Shown here piece after piece: positions 46,101-54,684 of a DNA stretch of 64,000 bases. Position numbers and translations under genes: made by a program. Each line of letters begins with the position of its first letter. The stretch's first letter is position 1. The notes under the pieces are model-generated. The model saw nothing but the letters and a program-made list of their open reading frames with translations. It was not told the DNA's origin and searched no databases. Source of the DNA: Enterococcus sp. DIV0212c (lineage in GTDB: Bacteria > Bacillota > Bacilli > Lactobacillales > Enterococcaceae); the NCBI RefSeq assembly GCF_017377505.1, contig NZ_JAFREN010000022.1, positions 19,449 to 83,448 of the forward strand. The letters are read 5' to 3'.

Positions 46101-48020
46101 ACAGCCGATAAAGATAATGAGGTAATCCAACGGACTATTGAAAATGAAAAACGAACAAGAGAAACGACCGAAATCAGCGGCAAGAAAATCTGGAACGACT
46201 ACCAAAATAAATTCAAAACCCGCCCAGAATCAATTACCGTTCGTTTATACCAAAATGACAAAGAATATCAAGTGCAAGAAGTCAAAGCGGATGAATCTGG
46301 AGATTGGAGCTACAGATTCACGAACTTACCAAAATATGACAGCGAAGGCAATGAATACAACTATACGCTGAAAGAAGATCCAGTCAAAGACTACGAAACG
46401 AAAATCGAAGGAACGACAATCACAAATACGTATGAAAACAAAGAAACAACAGAAATTGCTGGAAAAAAAATCTGGAACGATTACCAAAATAAATTCAAAA
46501 CACGTCCCGAATCAATTACCGTTCGTTTATACCAAAATGACAAAGAATATCAGGTAAAAGAAGTCAAAGCCACAGAAACTGGTGATTGGAGCTACAGTTT
46601 TACAAACTTGCCGAAATATGACAGTGAAGGCAACGAATACAATTATACTGTGAAGGAAGATCCAGTCAAAGACTACGAAACGAAAATTGAAGGAACAACA
46701 ATCACTAATAGCTATGAAAACAAAGAAACGACCGAAATCAGCGGCAAGAAAATCTGGAACGACTATAAAAATAAATTCCGGACCCGTACGAATTCAATCA
46801 CGATCCGTTTATACCAAAACGATAAAGAGTTTAAAAAACAAGCAGTTAAAGTAAATCTTAAGACAGGTGATTGGAATTACACGTTCAGCGATTTACCAAA
46901 ATACGATGCAAAAGGCAATGAATATATCTACACCTTAAAAGAAGATCCAGTTAAAGAGTATAAAACAAGAATTGATGGAACCACGATCATCAACACCTAT
47001 GTCAATAATGAAACAACAGAAGTGGCAGGCAAAAAGGTTTGGGAAGACTACCAAAATAAATTTAAAACCCGTCCAGAATCGATCACAGTTCGTTTGTACC
47101 AAAACGATCAAGAATACCAAGTCCAAGAAATTAAAGCAGATAAAAGCGGCGATTGGACCTACAACTTCACAAACTTGCCCAAATACGATACGGAAGGCAA
47201 TGAATACAGCTATACATTAAAAGAAGACCCAGTCAAAGAATACGAAACAAAAATAGATGGAACAACCATCACAAATAGCTATACAAACAAAGAAACAACC
47301 GAAGTTAGCGGTAAGAAAATCTGGAAAGATTACCAAAATAAATTCAAAACCCGTCCAGAATCAATCACCGTTCGTTTATACCAAAACGATCAAGAATACA
47401 AAGTTCAAGAAGTCAAAACAAATAAAACTGGTGATTGGAACTATACCTTTAGTAACTTGCCAAAATATGATACTAAAGGAAATGAATACAACTATACGGT
47501 GAAAGAAGATCAAGTAAAAAATTATGAATCAAAAGTTGAAGGGACTACGATCACTAACACATATACAAACAAGGAAACCACAGAGATTAGCGGAGAAAAA
47601 ATCTGGAATGACGATCAAAATAAATTCAAGACTCGTCCAAATGCAATTACCATTCGCTTATATAAAAATAACAAAGAATACAAAATTCAAGAAGTCAAAG
47701 CAAATGAAACTGGCGATTGGAACTATACCTTCAGCAAACTACAAAAATATGATATCAAAGGAAACGAATATCGTTACACAATCAAAGAAGATCCAGTAAC
47801 GGGTTATGAAACAAAAATTGAAGGCACGACCATTATCAATACGTATATCCAAGAAGAGCCAACAAATTCAACGGATATAAAACAAGATTTAGATAAGAAT
47901 GAACCTGTAAAGCATTATCCTAAAACAGGCAGTATCCAACGACCGGTACTTAAAATAGTAGGGATCGTACTAATTATTTTAATGGGAATGCTCTGGTATA
48001 AAAAAAGTAAGGAAGTTTAA
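43188..48020 (+). CDS. Sortase-anchored adhesin with six Cna-B repeats
   Basis: A 1610-residue MSCRAMM-like surface protein. Signal peptide ends near VHAQE (about 32). Residues 60-200 resemble the SdrC/Big_8 Ig-like adhesin domain; about 340-860 hold further collagen-adhesin-type Ig units (SWTVTFNPNGRHI, DWTILFNQNRRT, EWRIGVNEIQYK). A SpaA-like domain follows (LDVFKVIKGTQTPLSGAVF, about 890-980), then six 94-95-residue Cna-B repeats (about 992-1556) starting ETTEISGKKIWNDY. The C-terminus has YPKTG at 1577-1581 (not LPxTG), a hydrophobic helix and KKSKEV. It should be covalently fixed to the wall and bind host or plant matrix. No sortase gene is adjacent. Confidence 0.9.
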   Translation: MKKSRNIIITLIMIGSILFDSFGAFILQPVHAQETGRDLTSLPASESLSRDVNGNKTIFNDVLLTLNGEEVTSGNPLKKGDTFQIEYAFSLPDNLGKEMQDGDYFKFTLPTDFIALSGQSGELKDPTTGLIYGGYACDSAGNVTMTFNSEVQKHDNVEGRLRFSLTMDERKITIPGKKKIIIPWSNDAEGKEIFISTKITSFIQKEYLNTSYGSDGMPVVDWKILINPNRNLIENPKLTEETTNKEWKKVASAYTITKMVKANVDLDGNITENEDVTGLINFDPSGVAHFPSNIEESFVLYLSTPINYAGQGTITNKITLSGSNRQDEEATASTSLQEHVDISKKAGDFDEKTQEISWTVTFNPNGRHIPKEEAKFTDIVGPQQDFIKDSLTVSPSVPYTVTEIKEGFEFQFEQDVDQPIDITYKTKVTYRPREGTSISNTVYHGKHHISVPKEIPGTGEEPPEPESTVSKDYVWDQQSNELDWTILFNQNRRTVSKWFITDKLSTGYIFDQTILVTDRTSNKQLIENQDYSLKLIKENGEVKGFEIRYLSEEETNHTFQINYKSHFDDNVEHMNNCIYRYTQGGEEKEGHTGKVFFRQKNSISANKFGTYLPETQEVEWRIGVNEIQYKINKNSIIEDPIPDDQEYVEGSVEILQQEFEGTSYKPTEKATVRFDQAENKIKANFDEGAKYRFLIVFRTTLKNKEDILKKKIKNIAYYEDDYTPRKAVEATVDYSVGQELVVRKEGEISKEFPNRIKWKVIINEQKFDLKNVEIEDYKWFNNRALFDTMKLVYTSGENKGKTLEKGIDYTFDHTERSFHIKLANDLKDTIELTYDAEITYSKRDIPGDEIVVTNSVRVSGSDFIITDEPKTKSVPVIVPKSSGEIIGTTEQLDVFKVIKGTQTPLSGAVFVLYRGEKKDNEKIVERITTDQQSGRAVFSSLIKGNYLLVEEKAPKGYAVSPEFAKGIVITVTADKDNEVIQRTIENEKRTRETTEISGKKIWNDYQNKFKTRPESITVRLYQNDKEYQVQEVKADESGDWSYRFTNLPKYDSEGNEYNYTLKEDPVKDYETKIEGTTITNTYENKETTEIAGKKIWNDYQNKFKTRPESITVRLYQNDKEYQVKEVKATETGDWSYSFTNLPKYDSEGNEYNYTVKEDPVKDYETKIEGTTITNSYENKETTEISGKKIWNDYKNKFRTRTNSITIRLYQNDKEFKKQAVKVNLKTGDWNYTFSDLPKYDAKGNEYIYTLKEDPVKEYKTRIDGTTIINTYVNNETTEVAGKKVWEDYQNKFKTRPESITVRLYQNDQEYQVQEIKADKSGDWTYNFTNLPKYDTEGNEYSYTLKEDPVKEYETKIDGTTITNSYTNKETTEVSGKKIWKDYQNKFKTRPESITVRLYQNDQEYKVQEVKTNKTGDWNYTFSNLPKYDTKGNEYNYTVKEDQVKNYESKVEGTTITNTYTNKETTEISGEKIWNDDQNKFKTRPNAITIRLYKNNKEYKIQEVKANETGDWNYTFSKLQKYDIKGNEYRYTIKEDPVTGYETKIEGTTIINTYIQEEPTNSTDIKQDLDKNEPVKHYPKTGSIQRPVLKIVGIVLIILMGMLWYKKSKEV
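46161..47855 (+). repeat. Six tandem Cna-B repeat units
   Basis: Units start at 46161, 46443, 46725, 47010, 47292 and 47574; five are 282 bases and the third is 285 because of one extra codon (VNLKTGDW). Spacing is regular and DNA identity is high, so unit number may vary between strains. Confidence 0.92.
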
Positions 48021-48040
48021 CTTTAAGCGATAAAATCAAT

Positions 48041-48088
48041 AGAGTGAGGGAATCATCAGATGTTACTGATATTCTCTCACTCTTTATC
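48041..48088 (+). terminator. Terminator after the adhesin gene
   Basis: AGAGTGAGGGAATC / GATATTCTCTCACTCT stem, then T-rich. Confidence 0.85.
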
Positions 48089-48217
48089 TTTACAAATTTG
48101 TATACAGAAGAAAGCGTTTTTTTATCTAAGAAAATTAGTAGCGAAGCTTGTCATAAAGAGGATAGTAATAGATAATGGAGAAAGGGAAAAGTGTAAAATA
48201 TAAAAGGAGTGTTAAAC

Positions 48218-49168
48218 ATGAAAAAGATATTGGTTGGGATAAGTTCGTTTTTGATTATTGGTTTGGTTGCAGGGTGTTCAAATAATAAGGAGACAAGCTC
48301 AACATCTAGTGAAGCTACAACAACAACGACGAATGATAAAAAACAAGCAGAGTATGATTCAGCAATGGCTAAAGGGAAAGAAGCGATTGTCGATAAAGAT
48401 ATGTCTAAAGCCAAGGCTGCATTTCAATTAGCTTTAGAATACAAAAAAGATAGCGATGAAGCTAAGCAACTAGTAGAACAAGTCAAGTCGTATCAAAACA
48501 TCATGACATTAAAAGAAGAAAAAGAATACACTAAGGCATTAAAAGAACTATCAGTGTTAGTCGGAGCGAAAAAAGGATCCAAAACACTGAAACAATATGG
48601 TCAAGAACTAACTGAAGAGATCAACAAGGAAATAGTCAAAGAACGTGAAGACAGTAAAAAAGCTCCAGAAAAAACAAAAGAAACAAATGAAAAAACTGAA
48701 CCATCCAAAGCAGCTGCCGCTCCAACACCAATTCCTCCGGTAACTGAAACCATAGTGCCGTGGAATCTTCAAAAAAGATTGGATCTACTTGCGTTTATGC
48801 AAAGCTGGGGAGATGTGATGGGACAATCGTATATTGAGTATTATCCAGGATTTGAAGCAAATTGGTATGGTTATCATTTTCCAAGTATCTTTTCACGAAA
48901 TAATATAGCGGTTGGTGGAAATCAAGCAGTTCTGCAATGGTCTGAAAATGGAACGGTTAGTAATGTGTATAATGTTGTCGCTATTTATTCTGATATTGCT
49001 ACAACTGATAAACTAGAAAGACATTTATATCTTTTTACAATTTTAAATGGACAGCCGATAGTATTAGTGACAATGCAAAATCAAGGAAATCCGGAAAACA
49101 TGATTTACTTTAAGCAGTCACAAAATGCAGATTTAAATAATGGCTTTGCTGAAATTGTCGGAAGATAA
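48218..49168 (+). CDS. DUF4767-type lipoprotein with TPR-like N-terminal part
   Basis: A 316-residue lipoprotein. Lipobox LVAGC gives C20. Residues about 45-130 are a helical, TPR-like segment (AKGKEAIVDKDMSKAKAAFQLALEYKKDSDEAK). After a Pro/Lys-rich linker, WNLQKRLDLLAFMQSWGDVMGQSYIEYYPG begins a DUF4767 domain common in Lactobacillales. I start at the ATG at 48218, eight bases after AAAGGAG. The N-terminal half is shared with the lipoprotein at 50973, but the C-terminal halves are unrelated. Confidence 0.85.
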   Translation: MKKILVGISSFLIIGLVAGCSNNKETSSTSSEATTTTTNDKKQAEYDSAMAKGKEAIVDKDMSKAKAAFQLALEYKKDSDEAKQLVEQVKSYQNIMTLKEEKEYTKALKELSVLVGAKKGSKTLKQYGQELTEEINKEIVKEREDSKKAPEKTKETNEKTEPSKAAAAPTPIPPVTETIVPWNLQKRLDLLAFMQSWGDVMGQSYIEYYPGFEANWYGYHFPSIFSRNNIAVGGNQAVLQWSENGTVSNVYNVVAIYSDIATTDKLERHLYLFTILNGQPIVLVTMQNQGNPENMIYFKQSQNADLNNGFAEIVGR

Positions 49169-49211
49169 TCATATTAGTGGGTTATTAAGAGAGTTGAAAT
49201 CAAATAGTTTA

Positions 49212-49262
49212 GGTTCTGAGAAAAAAACGCATTAAGTTTTTTATCTCAGGGCCGTTTTTTGT
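49212..49262 (+). terminator. Terminator after the DUF4767 lipoprotein
   Basis: CTGAGAAAAAAAC / GTTTTTTATCTCAG stem with a following T run. Confidence 0.7.
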
Positions 49263-49466
49263 TTTAAATGGGGACTGAATCTTAACGAAATCTATACGAG
49301 GATGGGTCAAAAGTACATAGTTCTATAGAGCGTGATTCTGTTCCGTCTTTATCTTTTTTTTGTTGAATAAAAAAGATGTAGAGGGATTACCGATTCTGAC
49401 CTTTGTGTTTACTTATCCTTTTGTTTATTATATGATTGAACACGTTGTTTAAGTAACAAATCGCAA

Positions 49467-49494
49467 TTTTACGAACAGTTTATTGTTCGGATTT
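49467..49494 (+). promoter_or_regulatory. Inverted PurBox pair before the purine permease
   Basis: The reverse complement of 49482-49494 is AAATCCGAACAAT, an exact match to the PurBox AWWWCCGAACWWT. A second, facing box at 49467-49479 (TTTTACGAACAGT) deviates at the first C. They form the dyad CGAACAgtttatTGTTCG. PurR binds such pairs upstream of purine genes. No purine riboswitch is visible. Confidence 0.65.
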
Positions 49495-49508
49495 TAGGAG
49501 GATATCAA

Positions 49509-50822
49509 GTGAAAGAAAAAATTATTTCCTATTTTGAGATCGACAAATTAAATACGACTGTGAAGCGTGAATTTTTAGCTGGGTTTACGACATTTATTTC
49601 AATGGCGTATATTCTATTTGTTAATCCAACTGTTTTAGGGGCTTCAGGAATGGATGAAGGCGCCGTTTTTACTGCCACAGCTTTAGCTAGTGCATTAGGC
49701 TGTATATTGATGGGGATTTTTGCTAAGTATCCGATCGCAACAGCTCCAGCATTAGGGATCAATGCCTTTTTTGCTTATTCTGTTTGTGTCGGAATGGGTG
49801 TTCCGTGGGAAACAGCTTTAGCGGGAGTTTTTGTCGCATCGCTGATATTCATTTTGATTACGGTGTTTAAATTACGCGAGTTGATCATTGATGCGATACC
49901 GGCAGATTTAAAATATGCGATTTCTGGCGGAATTGGTCTGTTTATCGCTTTTCTAGGATTAAGCGAAGGCGGCATCATTGTTTCTAATGAGTCAACATTA
50001 GTTGCTTTAGGACCGTTGAATGTGGGATCGACTTGGCTGACTATTTTTGGTCTAGTGATTACGGCCATCATGATGGTGCGCCGTGTTCCCGGTGGTATTT
50101 TTATTGGAATGACAGCAACAACTGTTTTAGGATTGGTAACAGGTTTAATTGAAGTACCTGCTAAAATTGTATCAGCAGCTCCAAGTCTTAAACCAACTTT
50201 TTTAGTGGCTTTAAAGCATGTGGGTGATATTAATTCTTTACAACTATGGGTTGTGGTTTTAACCTTTTTATTAGTAACGTTCTTTGATACAGCAGGAACA
50301 TTAGTCGGTCTAGCCAATCAAGCAGGCTTTATGAAAGATAATAAAATGCCTCGAGTTGGAAAAGCCTTAGCGGCAGATTCAACAGCAATGTTAGCAGGTT
50401 CTCTTCTAGGAACTTCTCCTGTTGGTGCGTATGTAGAATCTTCTGCAGGAATTGCCGTTGGTGGACGTTCTGGGCTGACAGCTGTGACGACTGGTCTTTT
50501 CTTCATCGTTGGGCTATTTTTCTCACCATTACTTTCAGTCGTAACGTCTCAAGTAACAGCACCAGCGCTAATCGTTGTGGGTGTGTTAATGGCTCAATCT
50601 CTTAGCCAAATCAAATGGAAAGAAATGGAAATTGCAATTCCTTCTTTCTTGATTCTTTTAGGAATGCCTTTGACTTATAGTATTTCTGATGGGATTGCAC
50701 TTGGTTTTATTTTCTACCCAATCACAATGATCGCTGCAAAACGTGGCAAAGAAGTGTCACCGATCATGTACGCTTTATTCTTTGTTTTTGTAGGATTTAT
50801 GTGGATTTTGAATGTAAAATAA
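49509..50822 (+). CDS. NCS2/AzgA-type purine permease
   Basis: A 437-residue membrane transporter with about 12-14 helices, GTG start after AGGAGG. Family segments: ATAPALGINAFFAYSV, DLKYAISGGIGLFIAFLGL and FFDTAGTLVGLANQAG. This is the AzgA/PbuG-PbuO branch, importing hypoxanthine, guanine or adenine. The PurBox upstream supports purine import. It is flanked by two related lipoprotein genes, which look like a duplication around it. Terminator at 50840. Confidence 0.9.
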   Translation: MKEKIISYFEIDKLNTTVKREFLAGFTTFISMAYILFVNPTVLGASGMDEGAVFTATALASALGCILMGIFAKYPIATAPALGINAFFAYSVCVGMGVPWETALAGVFVASLIFILITVFKLRELIIDAIPADLKYAISGGIGLFIAFLGLSEGGIIVSNESTLVALGPLNVGSTWLTIFGLVITAIMMVRRVPGGIFIGMTATTVLGLVTGLIEVPAKIVSAAPSLKPTFLVALKHVGDINSLQLWVVVLTFLLVTFFDTAGTLVGLANQAGFMKDNKMPRVGKALAADSTAMLAGSLLGTSPVGAYVESSAGIAVGGRSGLTAVTTGLFFIVGLFFSPLLSVVTSQVTAPALIVVGVLMAQSLSQIKWKEMEIAIPSFLILLGMPLTYSISDGIALGFIFYPITMIAAKRGKEVSPIMYALFFVFVGFMWILNVK

Positions 50823-50839
50823 TCATATGTAAATTTAAT

Positions 50840-50879
50840 CTAGCTGGTATATCTTTTGATATGACAGCTAGTTTTTTAT
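50840..50879 (+). terminator. Terminator after the purine permease
   Basis: CTAGCTGGTATA / TATGACAGCTAG stem and T6. Confidence 0.85.
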
Positions 50880-50972
50880 CTATAAGTATAGTTTGTTAAT
50901 TGTTATTGCATTCAGTCTAATGGTAATAGATAATATATAAGGAACTAAGAAATTTAAAAGGAGTATATGGAG

Positions 50973-52190
50973 ATGAAAAAAAGGTTAATTGGGGCAAGTC
51001 TGTTTATAATGATTTGTATGTTGAGTGGGTGTTCAAAAAATCAAGAATCAGTTTCTACTGATGAGACAAAAATTAGTAGCAATAAAGAGACAATGAAGTA
51101 TGATTCAGCGATAGAAAAAGGCAAAGAAGCGATAGTAGATAAAGATATTTCTAAAGCAATTGCATCCTTTCAATTAGCATTAGAATATCAAAAAGATAGT
51201 GAAGAAGCAGCTCTATTGATCCAACAAGCTGAGCTATATAAAGAGGCAACAGCTTTAAAAGAGAAAAAAGAATATACTAAGGCTTTAAAAAAAGCCACAG
51301 AATTAGTTGATTCTAAAGAGGGATCTACTTCACTAAAACAGTATGGAAAAGATTTGATAGAAGAAGTAGAAGGTCAAGAAGAGACGGGACAATCAAAAGA
51401 AACAACAGAAAAACAAATTAAGTTTAATGTCACTAAAAAAAAGAATAATTCAGCTGACAATCCAGATATAGGTTATTTTGAACTGACCACAAAAAAAGGA
51501 GTAAAACAAAAAATTCAACTGCAAATCGAAAATTTACAAGATCAAGAATTATCGATCAAACAATCAATCAACAGTGCTTGGACAAGTGGGAAAGGCACCA
51601 TGGAATATAGAGTAAAACCTGATGCATATGATCCTAGTTTAAAGCATAAAATGACTGACTATATCACCTTTGAAGAAGGTACTGCTTTTACCTTGGCACC
51701 TAAAGAAACTAAAATTGTAACAGCCATCATCAATGTTCCGGCTACTATTTCTGATGGTGAGGCACTAGGTGGATGGATTTTAGAAGAAAATAAAGTTAAT
51801 GGTAAGGAATCTCAAAATATCTCTGCTTCTATAACGGCTATTCAACTACTTGTTGGAGAAACCCCTAAAGAAAATAAATTTTCTATAGTTGAAGCGAAAT
51901 TATCGGAGGTCGACTATCGTTCAGGAATTATTGTGAAAATTGAGAATCCGATAGCTAAAATAGAAGTTTTAAAACGATTAACTATTGAACTTTTTTCAGA
52001 AGCAGGTGAGAGTGTTATCAAAAAATCTGAAACAAGTTTTAAAATGGCTCCGAATTCTTATAGTGACTATGGAATTATATTGGATCGTTCAAAAGAGCTG
52101 AATTCTGGAAGCTATACGGTTAAAATGGAAATTGAACTTGAAGATGGACAAGTTATCAAGCAAGAAAAAGCATTTAAAATTACGCAATAA
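50973..52190 (+). CDS. Lipoprotein with TPR-like part fused to a WxL-interacting (DUF916/DUF3324-like) region
   Basis: A 405-residue lipoprotein; lipobox LSGC gives C20 with the start at 50973, chosen because AAAAGGAG is nine bases upstream (ATG 50967 is too close). Residues 40-130 match the TPR-like segment of the lipoprotein at 48218. From about 150, DIGYFELTTKKGVKQKIQLQI, a TDYITFEEG segment and SDGEALGGWILEEN correspond to the peptidoglycan-binding DUF916 domain of WxL-interacting proteins, and FSIVEAKLSEVDYRSGIIVKIENP to DUF3324. The usual C-terminal membrane helix is absent, so the lipid anchor replaces it. No WxL protein is encoded nearby. Confidence 0.8.
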   Translation: MKKRLIGASLFIMICMLSGCSKNQESVSTDETKISSNKETMKYDSAIEKGKEAIVDKDISKAIASFQLALEYQKDSEEAALLIQQAELYKEATALKEKKEYTKALKKATELVDSKEGSTSLKQYGKDLIEEVEGQEETGQSKETTEKQIKFNVTKKKNNSADNPDIGYFELTTKKGVKQKIQLQIENLQDQELSIKQSINSAWTSGKGTMEYRVKPDAYDPSLKHKMTDYITFEEGTAFTLAPKETKIVTAIINVPATISDGEALGGWILEENKVNGKESQNISASITAIQLLVGETPKENKFSIVEAKLSEVDYRSGIIVKIENPIAKIEVLKRLTIELFSEAGESVIKKSETSFKMAPNSYSDYGIILDRSKELNSGSYTVKMEIELEDGQVIKQEKAFKITQ

Positions 52191-52264
52191 GTATATTAAG
52201 AGGATAAAATGATGCTGTGACCGAGGCAGAAGTTTATTTCCTATGGAGTGTTTCATACGTACTT

Positions 52265-52307
52265 AGGATGTGAAATAAAAGTGAGTTTGACTTTTGTTGC
52301 ACATCCT
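52265..52307 (+). terminator. Hairpin resembling the ends of the MITE-like element
   Basis: AGGATGTGAAATAAAAGT faces ACTTTTGTTGCACATCCT, the same terminal sequences as in the three larger elements but without the central hairpin. It is followed by T6 and probably ends the lipoprotein transcript. Confidence 0.6.
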
Positions 52308-52400
52308 TTTTTCGTGTACGTTTCTTAAAATTTTGACTTTTACACTAAAAACAAGCAGAATATAACTAGTCGAAGAGAAGAATCATGGAGGAATGATCAA

Positions 52401-52769
52401 ATGGAAACACCTCTTATGTCACAATGGTTGGACTATGTAAAAAAGCAGTCCATAATTGAGAAAAAATTAGAAGATATATTAAAGAAAAACAATCAACTTA
52501 CAACAAGTGAGTATTATGCTTTATATCAACTCAAACAAAATGGACGGTGCATGAGATTAAATGATTTAGGGAATTATTTATGTTTGAGTCAAAGTGCGTT
52601 GTCTCGTATGATCAACAGATTGGAAAATAGGACTCCTGCAGTGATTGAAAGAAGGATTTGTGCAGATGATAAACGTGGCGTATACATAGATTTGACCAAT
52701 GAAGGGGCAATGTTAATGGCTTCTGTTGAGCAGGATGTAAATGCTATTTTAAAAGAGTACTTTATTTAA
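52401..52769 (+). CDS. MarR-family transcriptional regulator
   Basis: A 122-residue winged-helix protein: LTTSEYYALYQLKQNG, then LNDLGNYLCLSQSALSRMINRLE (recognition region), then the wing ERRICADDKRGVYIDLTNEG. It is shorter than most MarR proteins at the C-terminus. It stands 85 bases before the old yellow enzyme gene, in the same direction, and likely controls it in response to electrophiles or oxidants. Confidence 0.87.
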   Translation: METPLMSQWLDYVKKQSIIEKKLEDILKKNNQLTTSEYYALYQLKQNGRCMRLNDLGNYLCLSQSALSRMINRLENRTPAVIERRICADDKRGVYIDLTNEGAMLMASVEQDVNAILKEYFI

Positions 52770-52801
52770 AAGACTAAAACGTTGCTTTTTGGTCTTTTAT
52801 T
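52768..52801 (+). terminator. Weak terminator after the MarR gene
   Basis: AAAGACTAAAACG / TTTTTGGTCTTT stem with T-rich end. Confidence 0.5.
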
Positions 52802-52819
52802 CTTTACTATATAATTAGT

Positions 52820-52833
52820 TGCATGTGCATGCA
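52820..52833 (+). promoter_or_regulatory. Near-palindrome before the old yellow enzyme gene
   Basis: TGCATGTGCATGCA, symmetrical at 12 of 14 positions, lies just after an AT-rich TATATAAT and before the ribosome site. It is a plausible MarR operator; unproven. Confidence 0.35.
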
Positions 52834-52854
52834 TTTAAAAAGGAGGAAGATTTG

Positions 52855-53958
52855 ATGAATGATTTAGCGTCAGGTTTAACGTTTAAAAGAGGGCTACACT
52901 TAAAAAATAGAATAGTAGTTGCGCCAATGACCACGAAAATGTCTTTTTTTGATGGCGTTGTAACAAACGATGAGATTGATTATTATGCATTAAGAACAGG
53001 TGAAGTTGGGGCGTTTATCACCGCTGCAGCTAATGTTCATGAAGGAGGCAAAGGCTGGGATGGGGAGCTAGGTGTATATGATGATCGCTTTATTCCAGGG
53101 CTTGCTAAATTAGCTGCTGCTATTAAGAAAAATCATACAAAAGCGATCCTACAAATTTTTCATGGTGGTCGCATGACAGATTCCAAAGTTTTACATGGCG
53201 TTCAACCTGTTGCACCAAGTGCAGTTGCGGCCGAACGACCAGATGCACAAACACCAAGAGCGTTAACGGAAGAAGAAATTGTTGAAATCTTAGAAAGTTT
53301 TAAACAAGCAACGGAACGTGCAATCAAAGCAGGTTTTGATGGTGTGGAAATTCATGGTGCCAATACGTATTTGATCCAACAATTTTTCTCTCCACATTCT
53401 AATCGACGTACGGATGATTGGGGCGGATCGTTAGAAAAAAGAGTTAAATTTATCAATGATTTGGTTGATGGTGTAACGGAAGTCGTGGATCAATCTGGTG
53501 TTAAAGATTTTGTTGTAGGTTATCGTTTTTCACCTGAAGAATATGAAACTCCGGGGATTCGCTTAAGTGATACGTTATTTTTAGTGGATCAATTGTCTAA
53601 TAAACCTTTGGATTATTTACATTTGTCTATGAGTAATTATAGAAATTATTCAGTTAGTGATGAATTTAAAGAAAAACCAATTATAGAGTATATCAAAGAA
53701 ACAATCGATAATCGTCTACCTCTGATTGGCGTAGGAGATATCAGAACGGGTGCGGATGCAAAAGAAGTATTAGCTACTGCTGACTTAGCCGCTATTGGCC
53801 GAGCAATTTTGATCGATCCTCACTGGGCACAAAAAGTGTTGGACGGACAAGATCAGTTGATTAGAACAGAGCTTTCTCACTATGATCGAGATGAGTTACG
53901 AATTAGTAATGGTGTTTGGGGATTTTTAGAAGGAATGATGCCTGAGCGGCTGAAATAA
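52855..53958 (+). CDS. NADH:flavin oxidoreductase (old yellow enzyme family)
   Basis: A 367-residue TIM-barrel flavoprotein. NRIVVAPMTTKMS binds FMN, ILQIFHGGRM carries substrate-site residues, FDGVEIHGANTYLIQQFFSPHSNRRTDDWGGS is the family signature, and IGVGDIRTG ... AAIGRAIL binds phosphate. I take the ATG at 52855, after AAGGAGGAAGA; an upstream start overlaps the probable operator. The enzyme reduces activated alkenes or detoxifies electrophiles. Probably regulated by the MarR protein. Confidence 0.9.
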   Translation: MNDLASGLTFKRGLHLKNRIVVAPMTTKMSFFDGVVTNDEIDYYALRTGEVGAFITAAANVHEGGKGWDGELGVYDDRFIPGLAKLAAAIKKNHTKAILQIFHGGRMTDSKVLHGVQPVAPSAVAAERPDAQTPRALTEEEIVEILESFKQATERAIKAGFDGVEIHGANTYLIQQFFSPHSNRRTDDWGGSLEKRVKFINDLVDGVTEVVDQSGVKDFVVGYRFSPEEYETPGIRLSDTLFLVDQLSNKPLDYLHLSMSNYRNYSVSDEFKEKPIIEYIKETIDNRLPLIGVGDIRTGADAKEVLATADLAAIGRAILIDPHWAQKVLDGQDQLIRTELSHYDRDELRISNGVWGFLEGMMPERLK

Positions 53959-54000
53959 AGGCGCTAGTCGCTTTTGTCTCGTCATTTATTGGGATTTAGA

Positions 54001-54055
54001 GTGTGGAGCAAAACTGAAAAGCAGTTTTGCCCCATACTTTTCTTTTTTTTGTTTA
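54001..54055 (+). terminator. Terminator after the old yellow enzyme gene
   Basis: GGAGCAAAACTG / CAGTTTTGCCCC stem, then T8. Confidence 0.85.
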
Positions 54056-54331
54056 AAGTGGATAAATAATTATGCTTAACTGTATGTTAATATATTTAAC
54101 TAAAGGAGAGAAAAATATTAATAGAACTATGTTTTATGGTTATTGGTGATGTTTTGGCTAATTTTATCTTAGGTACTGAATAGTTAGTTTTATCGTCTGA
54201 GGAGAAAGGCAGCATCCATTTTCGCTTAGCTAAATTGAAAATAGGTTGTTAATTATCCAAAAATCTAGTACAATTTCATTATAAAGAAAAATATTTTTTT
54301 GGACTAAAAAAAGATTAGGAGGTTGAGTGGA
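54056..54331. other. Intergenic stretch without a gene
   Basis: No coherent ORF. An AAAGGAGAG at 54101 is followed by no usable start, so a lost gene may have been here. A ribosome site AGGAGG at 54317 serves the next gene. Confidence 0.45.
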
Positions 54332-54607
54332 ATGAGTAAAAAATATCTAAATTATGTGGGTGAGATCATCACAGATGTTGAATATCATGGATTAGGAGAT
54401 CCCGACAGGTTTTTAGAAGTTCATATGGATGTTGAACTACCCTTTAGATTGTATTGCAGAATGGGCGATGAAGACTGGGAAGAAGTTACAGAACAAGAAC
54501 GTTTTGCATTGATCGATCAAATACAAGATAAGAAATCAAAATATTCTAAAAGTGACTATCGTTTTTATACCATGGACTTTTATCTAGCAAGTTTAGGTGG
54601 TTTGTAA
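54332..54607 (+). CDS. Small conserved hypothetical protein
   Basis: A 91-residue acidic cytoplasmic protein (MSKKYLNYVGEIITDVEYH), starting nine bases after AGGAGG; a TTG nine bases upstream is less likely. No motif or domain is recognised. It lies alone between the old yellow enzyme terminator and a MITE-like element. Confidence 0.7.
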   Translation: MSKKYLNYVGEIITDVEYHGLGDPDRFLEVHMDVELPFRLYCRMGDEDWEEVTEQERFALIDQIQDKKSKYSKSDYRFYTMDFYLASLGGL

Positions 54608-54684
54608 ATTACTAGAATGAAAGCGTTTAATTTAGGTTGAATAACGAATCGCAATAGCTATTTATCACGTTTATTGGGATTTTT

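Noticed and set aside
46138..47799. Several 60-90-codon ORFs within the Cna-B repeat region
   Set aside because: They are out-of-frame copies of the same repeated DNA.
46161..47855. CRISPR-like regular spacing
   Set aside because: The units are 282 bases, coding and in frame, and lack spacers; they are Cna-B protein repeats.
49263..49508. Purine riboswitch before the purine permease
   Set aside because: The conserved aptamer core is not present; a PurBox pair explains the control better.
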